From assembly GCF_001999765.1 (NCBI RefSeq), contig NZ_KV908322.1, positions 62,001 through 126,000 on the forward strand: 64,000 nucleotides of DNA, written 5' to 3'. Below the pieces are notes generated by a model that did no database searches, was not told where the DNA came from, and worked only from the letters and a program-made list of their open reading frames with translations. Every line of letters starts with the position of its first letter. Within the stretch, counting starts at the first letter, position 1. This stretch comes from Sinomonas mesophila (GTDB taxonomy: Bacteria > Actinomycetota > Actinomycetes > Actinomycetales > Micrococcaceae). Positions 42,525 to 55,423 of the stretch are shown here, piece by piece. Position numbers and translations under genes: made by a program.

Positions 42525-44063
42525 ATGACTCTTCCCTCGCACCATGTCAGACGACCGGGCGCGGACGTGGAGCTCCCGGAGATCGAGAACCCCCGCGGGC
42601 CGCTCATCGCAGGCTTCGTCGGATCCCTCGCGATGCTCGTCGGCTCGTTCGGCGTGGGGTGGCTCGCGCCGGCGTCCGAGCTGCGCCGCCACGCCCTCTT
42701 CATCTGGATGCGCACCGAGGTGTCCGGTGTCGTCCTGAGCATCGTCCTGCTGGCCGTGGGCGGAATGCTCCTTGTAAGGGCCTGGCTGCGGCTCGGGCAG
42801 AAGGTCCATGAATGGGGCCCGCAGGCGCGGGCCGCGACCCTCAGGGCCCTCGCGCTGTGGGGCGGGCCGATGCTGTTCTCGGTGCCGCTGTTCAGCCGCG
42901 ACGTGTACTCCTACATCGGCCAGGGACGGCTCATGGTCGAGGGGTTCAACCCGTACCGCGACGGGATCTCGACGCTCTCGAACTACTACCAGCTCGGTGC
43001 GGACAAGATGTGGAGCGAGGCGCCCACGCCGTACGGGCAGCTGTTCCTGTGGGTGGAGCAGTTCGTCGTCTGGGCCACGAACGTCCAGCCCGAGGCGAGC
43101 GTGCTCCTCTTCCGGCTCGTGGCCCTCGTCGGCGTGGGGCTGGTCGCTGTCTATGTGCCCAAGCTCGCGCAGCTGCACGGGGTCAACCCCCACCGCGCCC
43201 TGTGGCTCACGGTGGCCAATCCGCTCTTCCTGACGAACTTCATCGCGGCTGTCCACAACGACTCGCTCATGATCGGCCTCGCCGTCGCGGGCGTGTACTT
43301 CGTCGCGGTGCGCCGCCCGCTGCTCGGGATCGCCCTCGTGACGCTCTCCGTGTCCGTCAAGCCCATCACGGCGCTCCTGCTGCCGTTCGTGGCGCTCATG
43401 TGGGCGGGGAAGCACGCCTCCTGGCCCAGGAAGGCGCTCTACCTCGCCCTCGCCGCGGGCCTCTCGCTCGGACTGCTGTACGCGATGAGCCTGCCCAACG
43501 GCTTCGGGTTCGGCTGGATCTACGGGCTCGCGGCCCCTGGATCCGTGTGGATCTGGTACGCCCCGGTCGGGATGATCGGCATGATGGTCGCCTCGATCGG
43601 GGGGTCCCTCGGCCTCGGCTGGCTCGCGCTGGACCGGGCCGTGTTCGCCGTCGCCCGGGTCGTCTCGCTCGCGCTCATCGCGTGGCTCCTGCTCCGGGGC
43701 TCCCACGATCGGCTCGTGCGCCGCATGACGCTCGCGTTCGCCGCCGTCGTCCTCCTCGCCCCGATGATCCAGGCGTGGTACATCGTCTGGCTGATCCCGC
43801 TCTTCGCCGCCACGGGGATCCGCGACGACTGGCAGGTCAAGACCCTGTACTTCGTCGTCTCGTTCTTCATGGTCTACGGCATCTCCGACCAGCTGGACGT
43901 CTTCCCGTACCTCCAGCAGGGCGACAACCAGCTTGCCCTCGCCCTGGCCCGCAACACCGCGGCGCTCCTCGCGCTCCTGTTCGCGCTCTACCTCATCTTC
44001 ATCGACCCGAAGACCCGTACCTTGTTCCGGCCCGGCGGGCGCAGCCTGCTCGCCCGGCGCTGA
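42525..44063 (+). CDS. mptB: Polyprenyl-phosphate-dependent mannosyltransferase, GT-C fold (MptB-like)
   Basis: 512 residues with about 12-13 membrane segments. SRDVYSYIGQGRLMVEGFNPY (R125-D126 onward) is the loop carrying the catalytic Asp of GT-C mannosyltransferases; APTPYGQLFLWVEQ follows. This matches the alpha-1,6-mannosyltransferase family (MptA/MptB) that builds lipomannan from polyprenyl-phosphomannose outside the membrane. ATG 42525 has no strong RBS. TACGAT at 42440-42445 is a possible -10. Which glycan it makes here is inferred. Confidence 0.82.
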   Translation: MTLPSHHVRRPGADVELPEIENPRGPLIAGFVGSLAMLVGSFGVGWLAPASELRRHALFIWMRTEVSGVVLSIVLLAVGGMLLVRAWLRLGQKVHEWGPQARAATLRALALWGGPMLFSVPLFSRDVYSYIGQGRLMVEGFNPYRDGISTLSNYYQLGADKMWSEAPTPYGQLFLWVEQFVVWATNVQPEASVLLFRLVALVGVGLVAVYVPKLAQLHGVNPHRALWLTVANPLFLTNFIAAVHNDSLMIGLAVAGVYFVAVRRPLLGIALVTLSVSVKPITALLLPFVALMWAGKHASWPRKALYLALAAGLSLGLLYAMSLPNGFGFGWIYGLAAPGSVWIWYAPVGMIGMMVASIGGSLGLGWLALDRAVFAVARVVSLALIAWLLLRGSHDRLVRRMTLAFAAVVLLAPMIQAWYIVWLIPLFAATGIRDDWQVKTLYFVVSFFMVYGISDQLDVFPYLQQGDNQLALALARNTAALLALLFALYLIFIDPKTRTLFRPGGRSLLARR

Positions 44064-47102
<3,039 letters not shown>

Positions 47103-47108
47103 CGGGCC

Positions 47109-47129
47109 CGGGACGGGAAGGGTCCCGGC
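47109..47129. terminator. Short hairpin between lacZ and lacI-type gene
   Basis: CCGGGAC (47109-47115) pairs with GTCCCGG (47123-47129), loop 7. Short but placed 7 bp after the lacZ stop between converging genes. Confidence 0.4.
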
Positions 47130-47159
47130 GCCGGGGATGCGGGACGGCCGGGTTCCTGG

Positions 47160-48209
47160 CTACGTGTGCGCGGGACCCTGGGTGCTGCGGCGGAGGACGA
47201 CGCTCCCGGTCACCTCGGCGGGGCTCGCGTCCCCGAGCGCGGTCTCGACGGCGAGCCGGCCCATTTCCTCGAGGGGCAGCCGCACCGTGGTCAGGGCGGG
47301 ACGGAAGTCGCGCAGCGTCTCGATGTCGTCGAACCCCGCCACGCCCAGATCGCGCGGCACGCGCAGCCCCTCCTCGCGCAGGCCCGCGACGAGGCCGATC
47401 GCCATGCGGTCGTTGACGGCGAAGACGCACGTCCTGCGGCCGGCGTCGTGCGCTGTGCGGACGGCCGCCGCGATCCCCGGCGCCGCCGCGAAGCCGCCGT
47501 CGCGGTCGAAGTCCGTGCGCACGACGCCGGCCGGGGAACGGCCCGCGTCCGCGAGGCCCTGCTGGAATCCCTCGGTGCGGAGGTCGGAGGTCACGAGGCC
47601 CCCGCGGCCGGCCACGACGACGTAGTCGTCGAAGGGCTCGCCGCCGAGCCTGCGCCCGAGCTCGCGGGCGAGGTCCCGGTTGGGGACGGAGATCACCCGG
47701 ACTGCGGGGTCTTGGTCCCCGGGGAAGGGGTGTCCGATGAGCGCCATGTGCCCCCCGTTGGCGAGGTAGCGCGCCGTCTCGCGGCTCAGGGCCTCGTTGT
47801 CCGCCGCGTCCTGGGGGCGGTCCGAGCGGCTTCCCGCGATGACGATCGCGTCGGTGCGGCGCGCGGCGAACGCCTCGACGGCGCGGCGCTCCTCGGCCGG
47901 GCCGCCCGCCGTTCCGATCAGGAGGACGGTGCGCAGGTGCTCGCGCGCCGCCGCCTGCACGCCACGCGCGATCGAGGAGAAGTACGGGTCGGCGATGTCG
48001 TTCACGACGAGGCCCACGAGGCCTGAGCTCGAGCGGGCGAGCGCCTGGGCCTGGGCGTTGGGGATGTAGCCGAGGGATTCGGCGGCCGCCCGGACGCGCT
48101 CGGCGATCTCGGCGGCCGGCTTGCGCTCGGAGCCGTTGAGCACGCGCGAGGCCGTGGCAGGGGAGACCCCAGCACGCCTTGCGACCTCGGTGAGCGTGAC
48201 TGCCGGCAT
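47160..48209 (-). CDS. LacI-family transcriptional regulator
   Basis: 349 residues. The N-terminal helix-turn-helix and hinge (TLTEVARRAGVSPATASRVL, residues 5-24, then RSSSGLVGLVV) are followed by a periplasmic-binding-protein-like sensor domain ending FRPALTTVRLPLEEMG. ATG 48209 has GAAGGAGGACC upstream. It is divergent from a three-gene catabolic operon across 166 bp that hold two near-identical LacI-type operators, so it most likely represses that operon and itself, with a sugar or sugar acid as inducer. Confidence 0.95.
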   Translation of the reverse strand: MPAVTLTEVARRAGVSPATASRVLNGSERKPAAEIAERVRAAAESLGYIPNAQAQALARSSSGLVGLVVNDIADPYFSSIARGVQAAAREHLRTVLLIGTAGGPAEERRAVEAFAARRTDAIVIAGSRSDRPQDAADNEALSRETARYLANGGHMALIGHPFPGDQDPAVRVISVPNRDLARELGRRLGGEPFDDYVVVAGRGGLVTSDLRTEGFQQGLADAGRSPAGVVRTDFDRDGGFAAAPGIAAAVRTAHDAGRRTCVFAVNDRMAIGLVAGLREEGLRVPRDLGVAGFDDIETLRDFRPALTTVRLPLEEMGRLAVETALGDASPAEVTGSVVLRRSTQGPAHT

Positions 48210-48268
48210 GGTCCTCCTTCGAGCGCGGTCCGGTGGTGGACCGACCTGCCCAGTATCGCACCGGTCAG

Positions 48269-48290
48269 GCGCATTCGGAATGCGCTTGCC
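48269..48290. promoter_or_regulatory. LacI-type operator O1
   Basis: GCGCATTC-G-GAATGCGC (48269-48285) is a perfect inverted repeat with 8-bp arms, followed by TTGCC. Within it GGAATGCGCTTGCC (48277-48290) repeats at 48324 with one mismatch. Overlaps the -35 of the operon. Confidence 0.75.
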
Positions 48291-48314
48291 ATGCGGCGTG
48301 CCGTGGGTCATAGT
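48286..48314 (+). promoter_or_regulatory. Promoter of the GFO/IDH-DUF993 operon
   Basis: TTGCCA (48286-48291), 17-bp spacer, CATAGT (48309-48314). The -35 lies in operator O1 and the start site would be just before operator O2, an arrangement suited to tight repression. Confidence 0.55.
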
Positions 48315-48323
48315 TGATCCATT

Positions 48324-48337
48324 GGAATGCGCTTTCC
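48324..48337. promoter_or_regulatory. LacI-type operator O2
   Basis: GGAATGCGCTTTCC, 12 of 14 positions palindromic and 13 of 14 identical to the copy in O1, 47 bp downstream of it. It lies about where transcription of the operon should begin. Confidence 0.75.
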
Positions 48338-48375
48338 GCGCTCATTACACCACGCCACGACCACGGGAGGGCCCC

Positions 48376-49545
48376 TTGAGAACCCAGACGAAGACCCTGC
48401 GCATCGCGATGAACGGCATCACCGGACGGATGGGGTACCGCCAGCACCTCGTGCGCTCCATCCTCCCGATCCGGGAGGCCGGGGGCGTGGTGCTCGAGGA
48501 CGGCACGAAGGTCCAGGTGGAGCCGATCCTCGTGGGCCGCAACGAGGCCAAGCTCCGTGAGCTCGCGGAGAAGCACAAGGTGGCCGAGTGGTCGACTGAC
48601 CTCGACAGCCTGATCCAGGACCAGAGCGTCGACATCGTCTTCGACGCCTCCATGACGAGCCTGCGCGCCGAGACCCTGCGCAAGGCCATGCGTGCCGGCA
48701 AGCACATCTTCACGGAGAAGCCCACGGCCGAGACCCTCGACGAGGCCGTCGAGCTCGCGCGGATCAGCACGGAGACCGGGGTGACCGCCGGGGTCGTGCA
48801 CGACAAGCTCTACCTGCCGGGCCTCGTGAAGCTGCGCCGGCTCGTCGACGAGGGCTTCTTCGGCCGCATCCTCTCGATCCGCGGCGAGTTCGGCTACTGG
48901 GTCTTCGAGGGGGACATCCAGCCCGCCCAGCGCCCCTCGTGGAACTACCGCAGGGAGGACGGCGGCGGGATGACGACGGACATGTTCTGCCACTGGAACT
49001 ACGTCCTCGAGGGCATCGTCGGCAGGGTCAGGAGCGTCAACGCCCTCACGGCGACCCACATCCCGGCCCGCTGGGACGAGCAGGGCAGGGAGTACCAGGC
49101 CACGGCGGACGACGCCTCCTACGGCATCTTCGAGCTCGAGACCCCGGCGGGCGACCACGTCGTCGGCCAGATCAACTCCTCGTGGGCGGTGCGCGTCTAC
49201 CGCGACGAGCTCGTCGAGTTCCAGGTGGACGGCACGCACGGCTCCGCTGTCGCCGGCCTCACCAAGTGCGTCGCCCAGCAGCGGGCCCACACGCCCAAGC
49301 CGGTCTGGAACCCGGACCTGCCCGTGACCGAGTCCTTCCGCTCGCAGTGGCAGGAGGTTCCGGCCAACCAGGAGCTCGACAACGGCTTCAGGCTGCAGTG
49401 GGAGGAGTTCCTGCGCGACGTCGTTGCCGGGCGCGAGCACCGCTTCGGCCTCCTCTCCGCGGCCCGCGGCGTCCAGCTCGCCGAGCTCGGCCTGCAGTCC
49501 AACGCAGAGCGCCGCACCATCGACATCCCGGAGATCGAGCTCTGA
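48376..49545 (+). CDS. GFO/IDH/MocA-family NAD(P)-dependent oxidoreductase
   Basis: 389 residues. The Rossmann domain opens RIAMNGITGRMGYRQHLVRS (a variant glycine motif), then FDASMTSLRAETLRKAM and the GFO/IDH catalytic segment KHIFTEKPTAETLDEAVELA with its Lys. The second domain is the usual alpha/beta sheet. It probably oxidises a sugar or cyclitol hydroxyl. TTG 48376 with GGGAGG 5 bp upstream was chosen; ATG 48409 would cut into the fold. First gene of a LacI-controlled operon; the stop overlaps the DUF993 ATG. Confidence 0.88.
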   Translation: MRTQTKTLRIAMNGITGRMGYRQHLVRSILPIREAGGVVLEDGTKVQVEPILVGRNEAKLRELAEKHKVAEWSTDLDSLIQDQSVDIVFDASMTSLRAETLRKAMRAGKHIFTEKPTAETLDEAVELARISTETGVTAGVVHDKLYLPGLVKLRRLVDEGFFGRILSIRGEFGYWVFEGDIQPAQRPSWNYRREDGGGMTTDMFCHWNYVLEGIVGRVRSVNALTATHIPARWDEQGREYQATADDASYGIFELETPAGDHVVGQINSSWAVRVYRDELVEFQVDGTHGSAVAGLTKCVAQQRAHTPKPVWNPDLPVTESFRSQWQEVPANQELDNGFRLQWEEFLRDVVAGREHRFGLLSAARGVQLAELGLQSNAERRTIDIPEIEL

Positions 49546-50777
49546 TGGCCTCCGTTCCCTCTGTCGCCCTGCCCGAAGGGACGTCCGCGGGCGCAGGCAC
49601 TCGCCGCTATGAGCTCCAGCCCGCTACCGCGTGGCAGAAGCCCACGGAGCCCTTCACGGCCCGCAAGGTCTACGCCGCCGCCCACGTGATCCCCACTGCG
49701 ACGGGGGACAACACCCCCGGCGCCCCCGCCGAGCTGGACTGGGAGCGGACCCTGGCCTTCCGGCACGAGCTGTGGTCCTACGGCCTCGGCGTCGCCGACG
49801 CCATGGACACCGCCCAGCGCGGCATGGGCCTGGACTGGGCCGCCACCCAGGAGCTGATCCGCCGGGTCGGCGCCGAGGCGGCCGCCGTCGCCCAGGCCAC
49901 CACGGGCGCCACCGCGGGGCTGACCGTCCGCGACCTCGTCGCCTGCGGCGCGGGGACGGACCAGCTCGACCTCGCCTCCGTCCCTTCCGGGGCGGCCGGC
50001 GTCCGGCAGGCCCTCGAGGCGTACCGCGAGCAGATCGCCGTCGTCGAGGCCGCGGGGCCGAAGGTCATCCTCATGGCCTCGCGGGCCCTGGCCAAGGCCG
50101 CCACGGGCCCGGCCGACTACCTCGGCGTCTACTCCACGCTCCTGTCGGAGGTGAGGCAGCCCGTCGTCCTGCACTGGCTCGGCGAGATGTTCGACCCGGC
50201 CCTCGCCGGCTACTGGGGCTCGGCCGGCGTCGCGGGCGCGACCGAGACGTTCCTCGAGCTCATCCGCGCCCATGCGGGCAGGGTCGACGGCGTCAAGGTC
50301 TCCCTCCTCGACGCCGCGCACGAGGTCTCCCTCCGCGCTGCGCTGCCCGAGGGCGTCCGCCTCTACACGGGCGACGACTTCAACTACCCCGAGCTCATCG
50401 ACGGCGACGGCGAGCGCCACTCGGACGCGCTCCTGGGCATCTTCGCGGCGATCTACCCGGCCGCCTCGGCCGCCCTGCAGGCCTACGAGGCCGGGGACGC
50501 CGTCGTCGCCCGCAAGGTCCTGGACTCCACGCGCGAGCTGGGGCTGCACATCTTCGGCGCCCCGACGTCCTACTACAAGACCGGCATCGCGTTCCTGTCC
50601 TGGCTCAACGGCCACCAGCCCGGCTTCCAGATGGTCGGCGGGCTGCACTCGGGCCGCTCGGTGCCGCATCTCGTGCGCGTCTTCGAGCTCGCGGACCAGA
50701 CCGGCCTCCTGCTCGATCCCGGGCTGGCCGCGCGCCGCCTGGCCGCGTTCCTCGAGGTCAACGGGGTGGCGCAGTGA
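49545..50777 (+). CDS. DUF993 family protein, DHDPS-like TIM barrel
   Basis: 410 residues. The DUF993 family has been related to dihydrodipicolinate synthase/aldolase barrels. Blocks seen include FRHELWSYGLGVADAMDTAQRG, VVLHWLGEMFDPALAGYWGS, VDGVKVSLLDAAHEVSLRA (candidate Schiff-base Lys in GVKVS) and YTGDDFNYPELIDGDGE. No biochemical function is known to me. ATG 49545 overlaps the oxidoreductase stop (TGATG) and its own stop overlaps the isomerase GTG, so the three proteins are made together. Retro-aldol cleavage of an oxidised sugar is a reasonable inference. Confidence 0.85.
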   Translation: MASVPSVALPEGTSAGAGTRRYELQPATAWQKPTEPFTARKVYAAAHVIPTATGDNTPGAPAELDWERTLAFRHELWSYGLGVADAMDTAQRGMGLDWAATQELIRRVGAEAAAVAQATTGATAGLTVRDLVACGAGTDQLDLASVPSGAAGVRQALEAYREQIAVVEAAGPKVILMASRALAKAATGPADYLGVYSTLLSEVRQPVVLHWLGEMFDPALAGYWGSAGVAGATETFLELIRAHAGRVDGVKVSLLDAAHEVSLRAALPEGVRLYTGDDFNYPELIDGDGERHSDALLGIFAAIYPAASAALQAYEAGDAVVARKVLDSTRELGLHIFGAPTSYYKTGIAFLSWLNGHQPGFQMVGGLHSGRSVPHLVRVFELADQTGLLLDPGLAARRLAAFLEVNGVAQ

Positions 50778-51613
50778 GCGGCGCCTCCCGCCTGTCCCTG
50801 AACAGCGCGACGACCAAGAAGTGGACGCTGCGCGAGGCGGTCGACGGCTGCGTGCGCGCCGGCATCGGCGCGATCGGCCCGTGGCGCGACCGCGTGCACG
50901 AGGCCGGGGTCCCCGAGGCGGCCGCCATGATCCGGGACGCGGGCCTCGAGGTCTCCTCGCTGTGCCGCGGGGGCTTCCTCACGGCTGCGGATCCCACGGG
51001 GCAGGCGGCCGCGCTCGAGGACAACCGCGCCGCGGTGCTCGAGGCCCAGACGCTCGGCACGAGGGACCTCTACCTCGTCGTCGGCGGCCTCGCCGAGGGC
51101 GAGAAGGACGTCGTCGCGGCCAGACAGCGCATCGCCGACCGCCTCAAGAAGCTCGTGCCGTTCGCCCACGACCACGGCGTGCGGCTCGTGCTCGAGCCGC
51201 TGCACCCGATGTACGCCGCCGACCGCGCGCTCATCTCGACGCTCGGCCAGGCGCTCGACCTCGCCGAGCCCTTCGAGCCGCAGGACGTCGGCGTCGCCGT
51301 CGACACCTTCCATGTGTGGTGGGATCCCGCCCTGCGCGGGCAGATCGCCCGCGCCGGACGGGAGGGCAGGCTCGCCTCCTATCAGGTGTGCGACTTCAAC
51401 CTGCCGATCGCGGCGGACGCCCTGCTCTCGCGCGGCATGATGGGCGACGGCGTGATCGACTTCGCGACCATCACCGGCTGGGTGCGCGACGCCGGCTATA
51501 CGGGCCTCATCGAGGTCGAGATCTTCAACCAGGAGATCTGGGACGCGGACGGCGACGAGACGCTCGCGATCATGAGGCAGCGCTATGAGGAGCTCGTGCT
51601 CCCGTACGCGTGA
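50774..51613 (+). CDS. Sugar phosphate isomerase/epimerase (AP-endonuclease-2 barrel)
   Basis: 279-residue xylose-isomerase-like TIM barrel. Metal ligands are likely Glu in VLEPLHPMYAADR, Asp and His in VAVDTFHVWWDP, Asp in QVCDFN and Glu in IEVEIFNQEIW. GTG overlaps the DUF993 stop (GTGA). Homologues isomerise or epimerise keto-sugars such as inosose. Being third in a LacI/GFO-IDH/DUF993 operon, it may rearrange the keto product of the oxidoreductase. An 18-bp hairpin follows. Confidence 0.9.
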   Translation: MSGASRLSLNSATTKKWTLREAVDGCVRAGIGAIGPWRDRVHEAGVPEAAAMIRDAGLEVSSLCRGGFLTAADPTGQAAALEDNRAAVLEAQTLGTRDLYLVVGGLAEGEKDVVAARQRIADRLKKLVPFAHDHGVRLVLEPLHPMYAADRALISTLGQALDLAEPFEPQDVGVAVDTFHVWWDPALRGQIARAGREGRLASYQVCDFNLPIAADALLSRGMMGDGVIDFATITGWVRDAGYTGLIEVEIFNQEIWDADGDETLAIMRQRYEELVLPYA

Positions 51614-51654
51614 GCGGTGCCCCCGCACTGTCCATGGCCGCCCGGAGCAGCCGC

Positions 51655-51692
51655 GCGAAGGGCCCGGTGCCGCACGGCACCGGGCCCTTCGC
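51655..51692 (+). terminator. Terminator of the DUF993 operon
   Basis: 18-bp perfect arms 51655-51672 and 51675-51692; the closing bases form a GCAC-type tight loop. It carries the CGAAGGGCCC/GGGCCCTTCG core of the recurrent family, and lies between the operon and tRNA-Arg on the other strand. Confidence 0.88.
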
Positions 51693-51731
51693 GGTGCCAG
51701 CACATCCGGGGAAGGCCTCTTCACCGCAGAG

Positions 51732-51804
51732 CGCCCCAGGAGGGAATCGAACCCCCGACCGTCGGATTAGAAGGCCGCTGCTCTATCCTCTGAGCTACTG
51801 GGGC
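51732..51804 (-). tRNA. tRNA-Arg (anticodon TCT)
   Basis: Acceptor GCCCCAG/CTGGGGC, D-arm GCTC/GAGC, loop CTTCTAA, T-arm GGGGG-TTCGATT-CCCTC. The anticodon stem GCGGC/TCCGA has only three Watson-Crick pairs, with G-A at the bottom and C-U at the loop. CCA is not encoded. Confidence 0.9.
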
Positions 51805-51875
51805 CGGCCCAAGAAGTCTATCCCGCCGCGGCCCCGCCCGTGCACGCGCCATGCCCTGGACGATGGCCTGCAATC

Positions 51876-51916
51876 CTCCTCCACAGCCCCCCGTCCGGCG
51901 AGTCCTCCACATACGG
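51876..51916 (+). promoter_or_regulatory. Paired TCCACA element before ssb
   Basis: CTCCTCCACAG (51876-51886), 19-base spacer, TCCACATA (51906-51913), then C and a G-run. Same order, sequence and near-equal spacing as the element before yraN-yifB-dprA (16481-16522). It lies 92-132 bp before the ssb ATG. Confidence 0.55.
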
Positions 51917-52007
51917 GGGGAGGTCCCTGTTGGGCCCTCCCCGCCCGGCGGAGGCTGGACCCAGGCCTTTCGAGTGGGAGGGCCTCCAACACAGGAAGGG
52001 CAGGGCC

Positions 52008-52547
52008 ATGACCGACTACATCACGCTCAGGGGCTGGGTGGGCACCGAACCCACGTTCGGACGGACCCCTACGGGCCTGCCATTCGCCAACTTCCGGATG
52101 TCGGTGGGCGAGCGGCGCTTCGAGGAAGGAGTTCAGGCGTGGGTCGAGAAGCACACGAGCTGGTACAGCATCTCCTGCTACGGGAAGCTTGCGGAGAATG
52201 TCAGGGACAGCGTCCACAAGGGGCAGCGGCTCATCGTGATGGGAAAGCTGCGCATCAGGGGCTTCCAGCGGCAGGACGGTTCCCCCGGGTTGGAAGCGCA
52301 GCTCCAGGCAAGCGCCGTCGGCCACGACCTCGCCATGGGTGTCAGCCAGTGGAACAAGCGCCGGGACGAGATGCCTGCCGAAGCGTCGGGGAGGCGGCCG
52401 GGGCTGGTCGAGGGCGTCGGCGTCGTGGATCCCGTCACGGGCGAGGTCCGGAGCCGGGAGCAGGACGAGGACCCCTTCGGAGCGGAGGTTCCGCCGTTCG
52501 AGGAGGACGCGGAGTCGGGGCCCGACGAGGAGCTGCTCTCAGCCTGA
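52008..52547 (+). CDS. ssb: Single-stranded DNA-binding protein (SSB paralogue)
   Basis: 179 residues. One OB-fold: MTDYITLRGWVGTEPTFGRTPTGLPFANFRMSV, WYSISCYGKLAENVRDSVHKGQRLIVMGKLRIRGF. The tail is acidic and ends EELLSA rather than the D-D-I-P-F tip that recruits partner proteins in the housekeeping SSB. It also lacks neighbours rpsF/rpsR, so it is a second SSB, perhaps for transformation or repair. ATG 52008 has GGAAGGGCAGGG upstream. It shares a paired TCCACA element with the dprA operon. Confidence 0.92.
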   Translation: MTDYITLRGWVGTEPTFGRTPTGLPFANFRMSVGERRFEEGVQAWVEKHTSWYSISCYGKLAENVRDSVHKGQRLIVMGKLRIRGFQRQDGSPGLEAQLQASAVGHDLAMGVSQWNKRRDEMPAEASGRRPGLVEGVGVVDPVTGEVRSREQDEDPFGAEVPPFEEDAESGPDEELLSA

Positions 52548-52636
52548 ACGGTCAGGCAGCGGGCCCGGGGCGGATCGGCGCCTCGCCGTCGGGGCTCCCG
52601 GGCGGCCGCCGATGTGTGCTCGTGCGGCGGACCCAC

Positions 52637-52642
52637 TAGATT
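52637..52642 (+). promoter_or_regulatory. TAGATT -10 next to the ettA start
   Basis: TAGATT ends 7 bp before the ettA ATG, so transcription would begin at or one base before the start codon (leaderless mRNA). No strong -35 is seen. Confidence 0.45.
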
Positions 52643-52649
52643 TAAGGCC

Positions 52650-54332
<1,683 letters not shown>

Positions 54333-54345
54333 GCACCACGGGTGC

Positions 54346-54390
54346 GCGCAAGGAAGGCCGGTCCCCCTCGGGGGCCGGCCTTCCTTGCGC
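54346..54390. terminator. Terminator between ettA and tesB
   Basis: 16-bp perfect arms 54346-54361 and 54375-54390, inner CCCC/GGGG pairs, followed by TT. Between converging genes. Confidence 0.87.
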
Positions 54391-54415
54391 TTGGGGCCGC
54401 GCCCGGGACCCGGGC

Positions 54416-55318
54416 CTAGGAGGGGCCGTCGAGGTAGGGGAGCCTGACCATGCCCTCCTGGCCGACACTGGCGACGTGGATGCCGCGGCGGTCGAAGATG
54501 CGGCCCACGCCGAGGCCGCGCGCGCCCTGCGCGCTCGGGGACTCCTGAACGTACAGGAGCCAGTCGTCGACGCGGACCGGGCGGTGCCACCACATGGCGT
54601 GGTCGAGGCTGGCGACGCTCATGCCGGGCGTGATCCACGTCAGGCCGTGGCGCCGCAGGATCGGCTCGAGGAGGGTGTAGTCGCTCGCGTAGGCGAGCGC
54701 CGCGCGGTGGAGGTCCTCGTCGTCGGGCATCTCACCGAACGTCTTCATCCACACGGCGTTGCGGGCCACACGGTCGCCCGCGGCCGAGACGTAGACGGCC
54801 GGGTCCACGTGCCGGACGTCGAAGGGCCTGTCGAAGGCCCAGTACTGGGCGACCGGATGGTCGATCGAGCCCAGGAGGTCCGCCGTGCTCGGCAGCGTCT
54901 CGGGGTCCGGGATGCCCTCGGGCATCTCGGACTGGTGGTCGAGTCCCTCCGAGTCCGCTTGGAAGGACGCAATCATGGAGAGGATGGGCTGGCCGTCCTG
55001 GTAGGCGTGCACTTGGCGTGCGGAGAACGAGCGGCCGTCGCGCAGCCGCTCGACGCCGAACGTGATCGAGGTCTCCGCGTCGCCGGGCCGCAGGAAGTAG
55101 GCGTGCATCGAGTGCACGTGCCGGTCCTCTGGCACGGTGCGGCCGGCGGCGACGAGGCTCTGGGCCAGGACCTGTCCGCCGAAGACGCGGTGCCGCGGCT
55201 GGCGCTCGCTCGGGCCCACGAAGACGTCCTTGTCCGTGCGGGCGCCACCGAGGTCGTCAAGGTCGAGGAGCGTCAGGAGCAGGCCGGTGGAGTCCGGTGA
55301 GGGGGCGGACGGCGTCAT
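54416..55318 (-). CDS. tesB: Acyl-CoA thioesterase II
   Basis: 300 residues with two hotdog domains, TesB family. RVFGGQVLAQSLVAAGRTV, HSMHAYFLRPGD and RSFSARQVHAYQDGQPI are in the first domain; ASLDHAMWWHRPVRVDDWLLYVQESPSA is in the second with the catalytic Asp-His-like segment. It hydrolyses medium and long acyl-CoAs. ATG 55318. It is divergent from another hotdog thioesterase 105 bp away, an interesting pairing of two unrelated subfamilies. Confidence 0.95.
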   Translation of the reverse strand: MTPSAPSPDSTGLLLTLLDLDDLGGARTDKDVFVGPSERQPRHRVFGGQVLAQSLVAAGRTVPEDRHVHSMHAYFLRPGDAETSITFGVERLRDGRSFSARQVHAYQDGQPILSMIASFQADSEGLDHQSEMPEGIPDPETLPSTADLLGSIDHPVAQYWAFDRPFDVRHVDPAVYVSAAGDRVARNAVWMKTFGEMPDDEDLHRAALAYASDYTLLEPILRRHGLTWITPGMSVASLDHAMWWHRPVRVDDWLLYVQESPSAQGARGLGVGRIFDRRGIHVASVGQEGMVRLPYLDGPS

Positions 55319-55423
55319 GCCTCGACACTAGACGGCCCGCGCCGCTCGGCCAACTGGACCCGCCGCGCCGGCTCCCTGCCCTCCCGGGCCGGGCGCTCCG
55401 GCGCGTTCTGCGAAGATGGGAGC

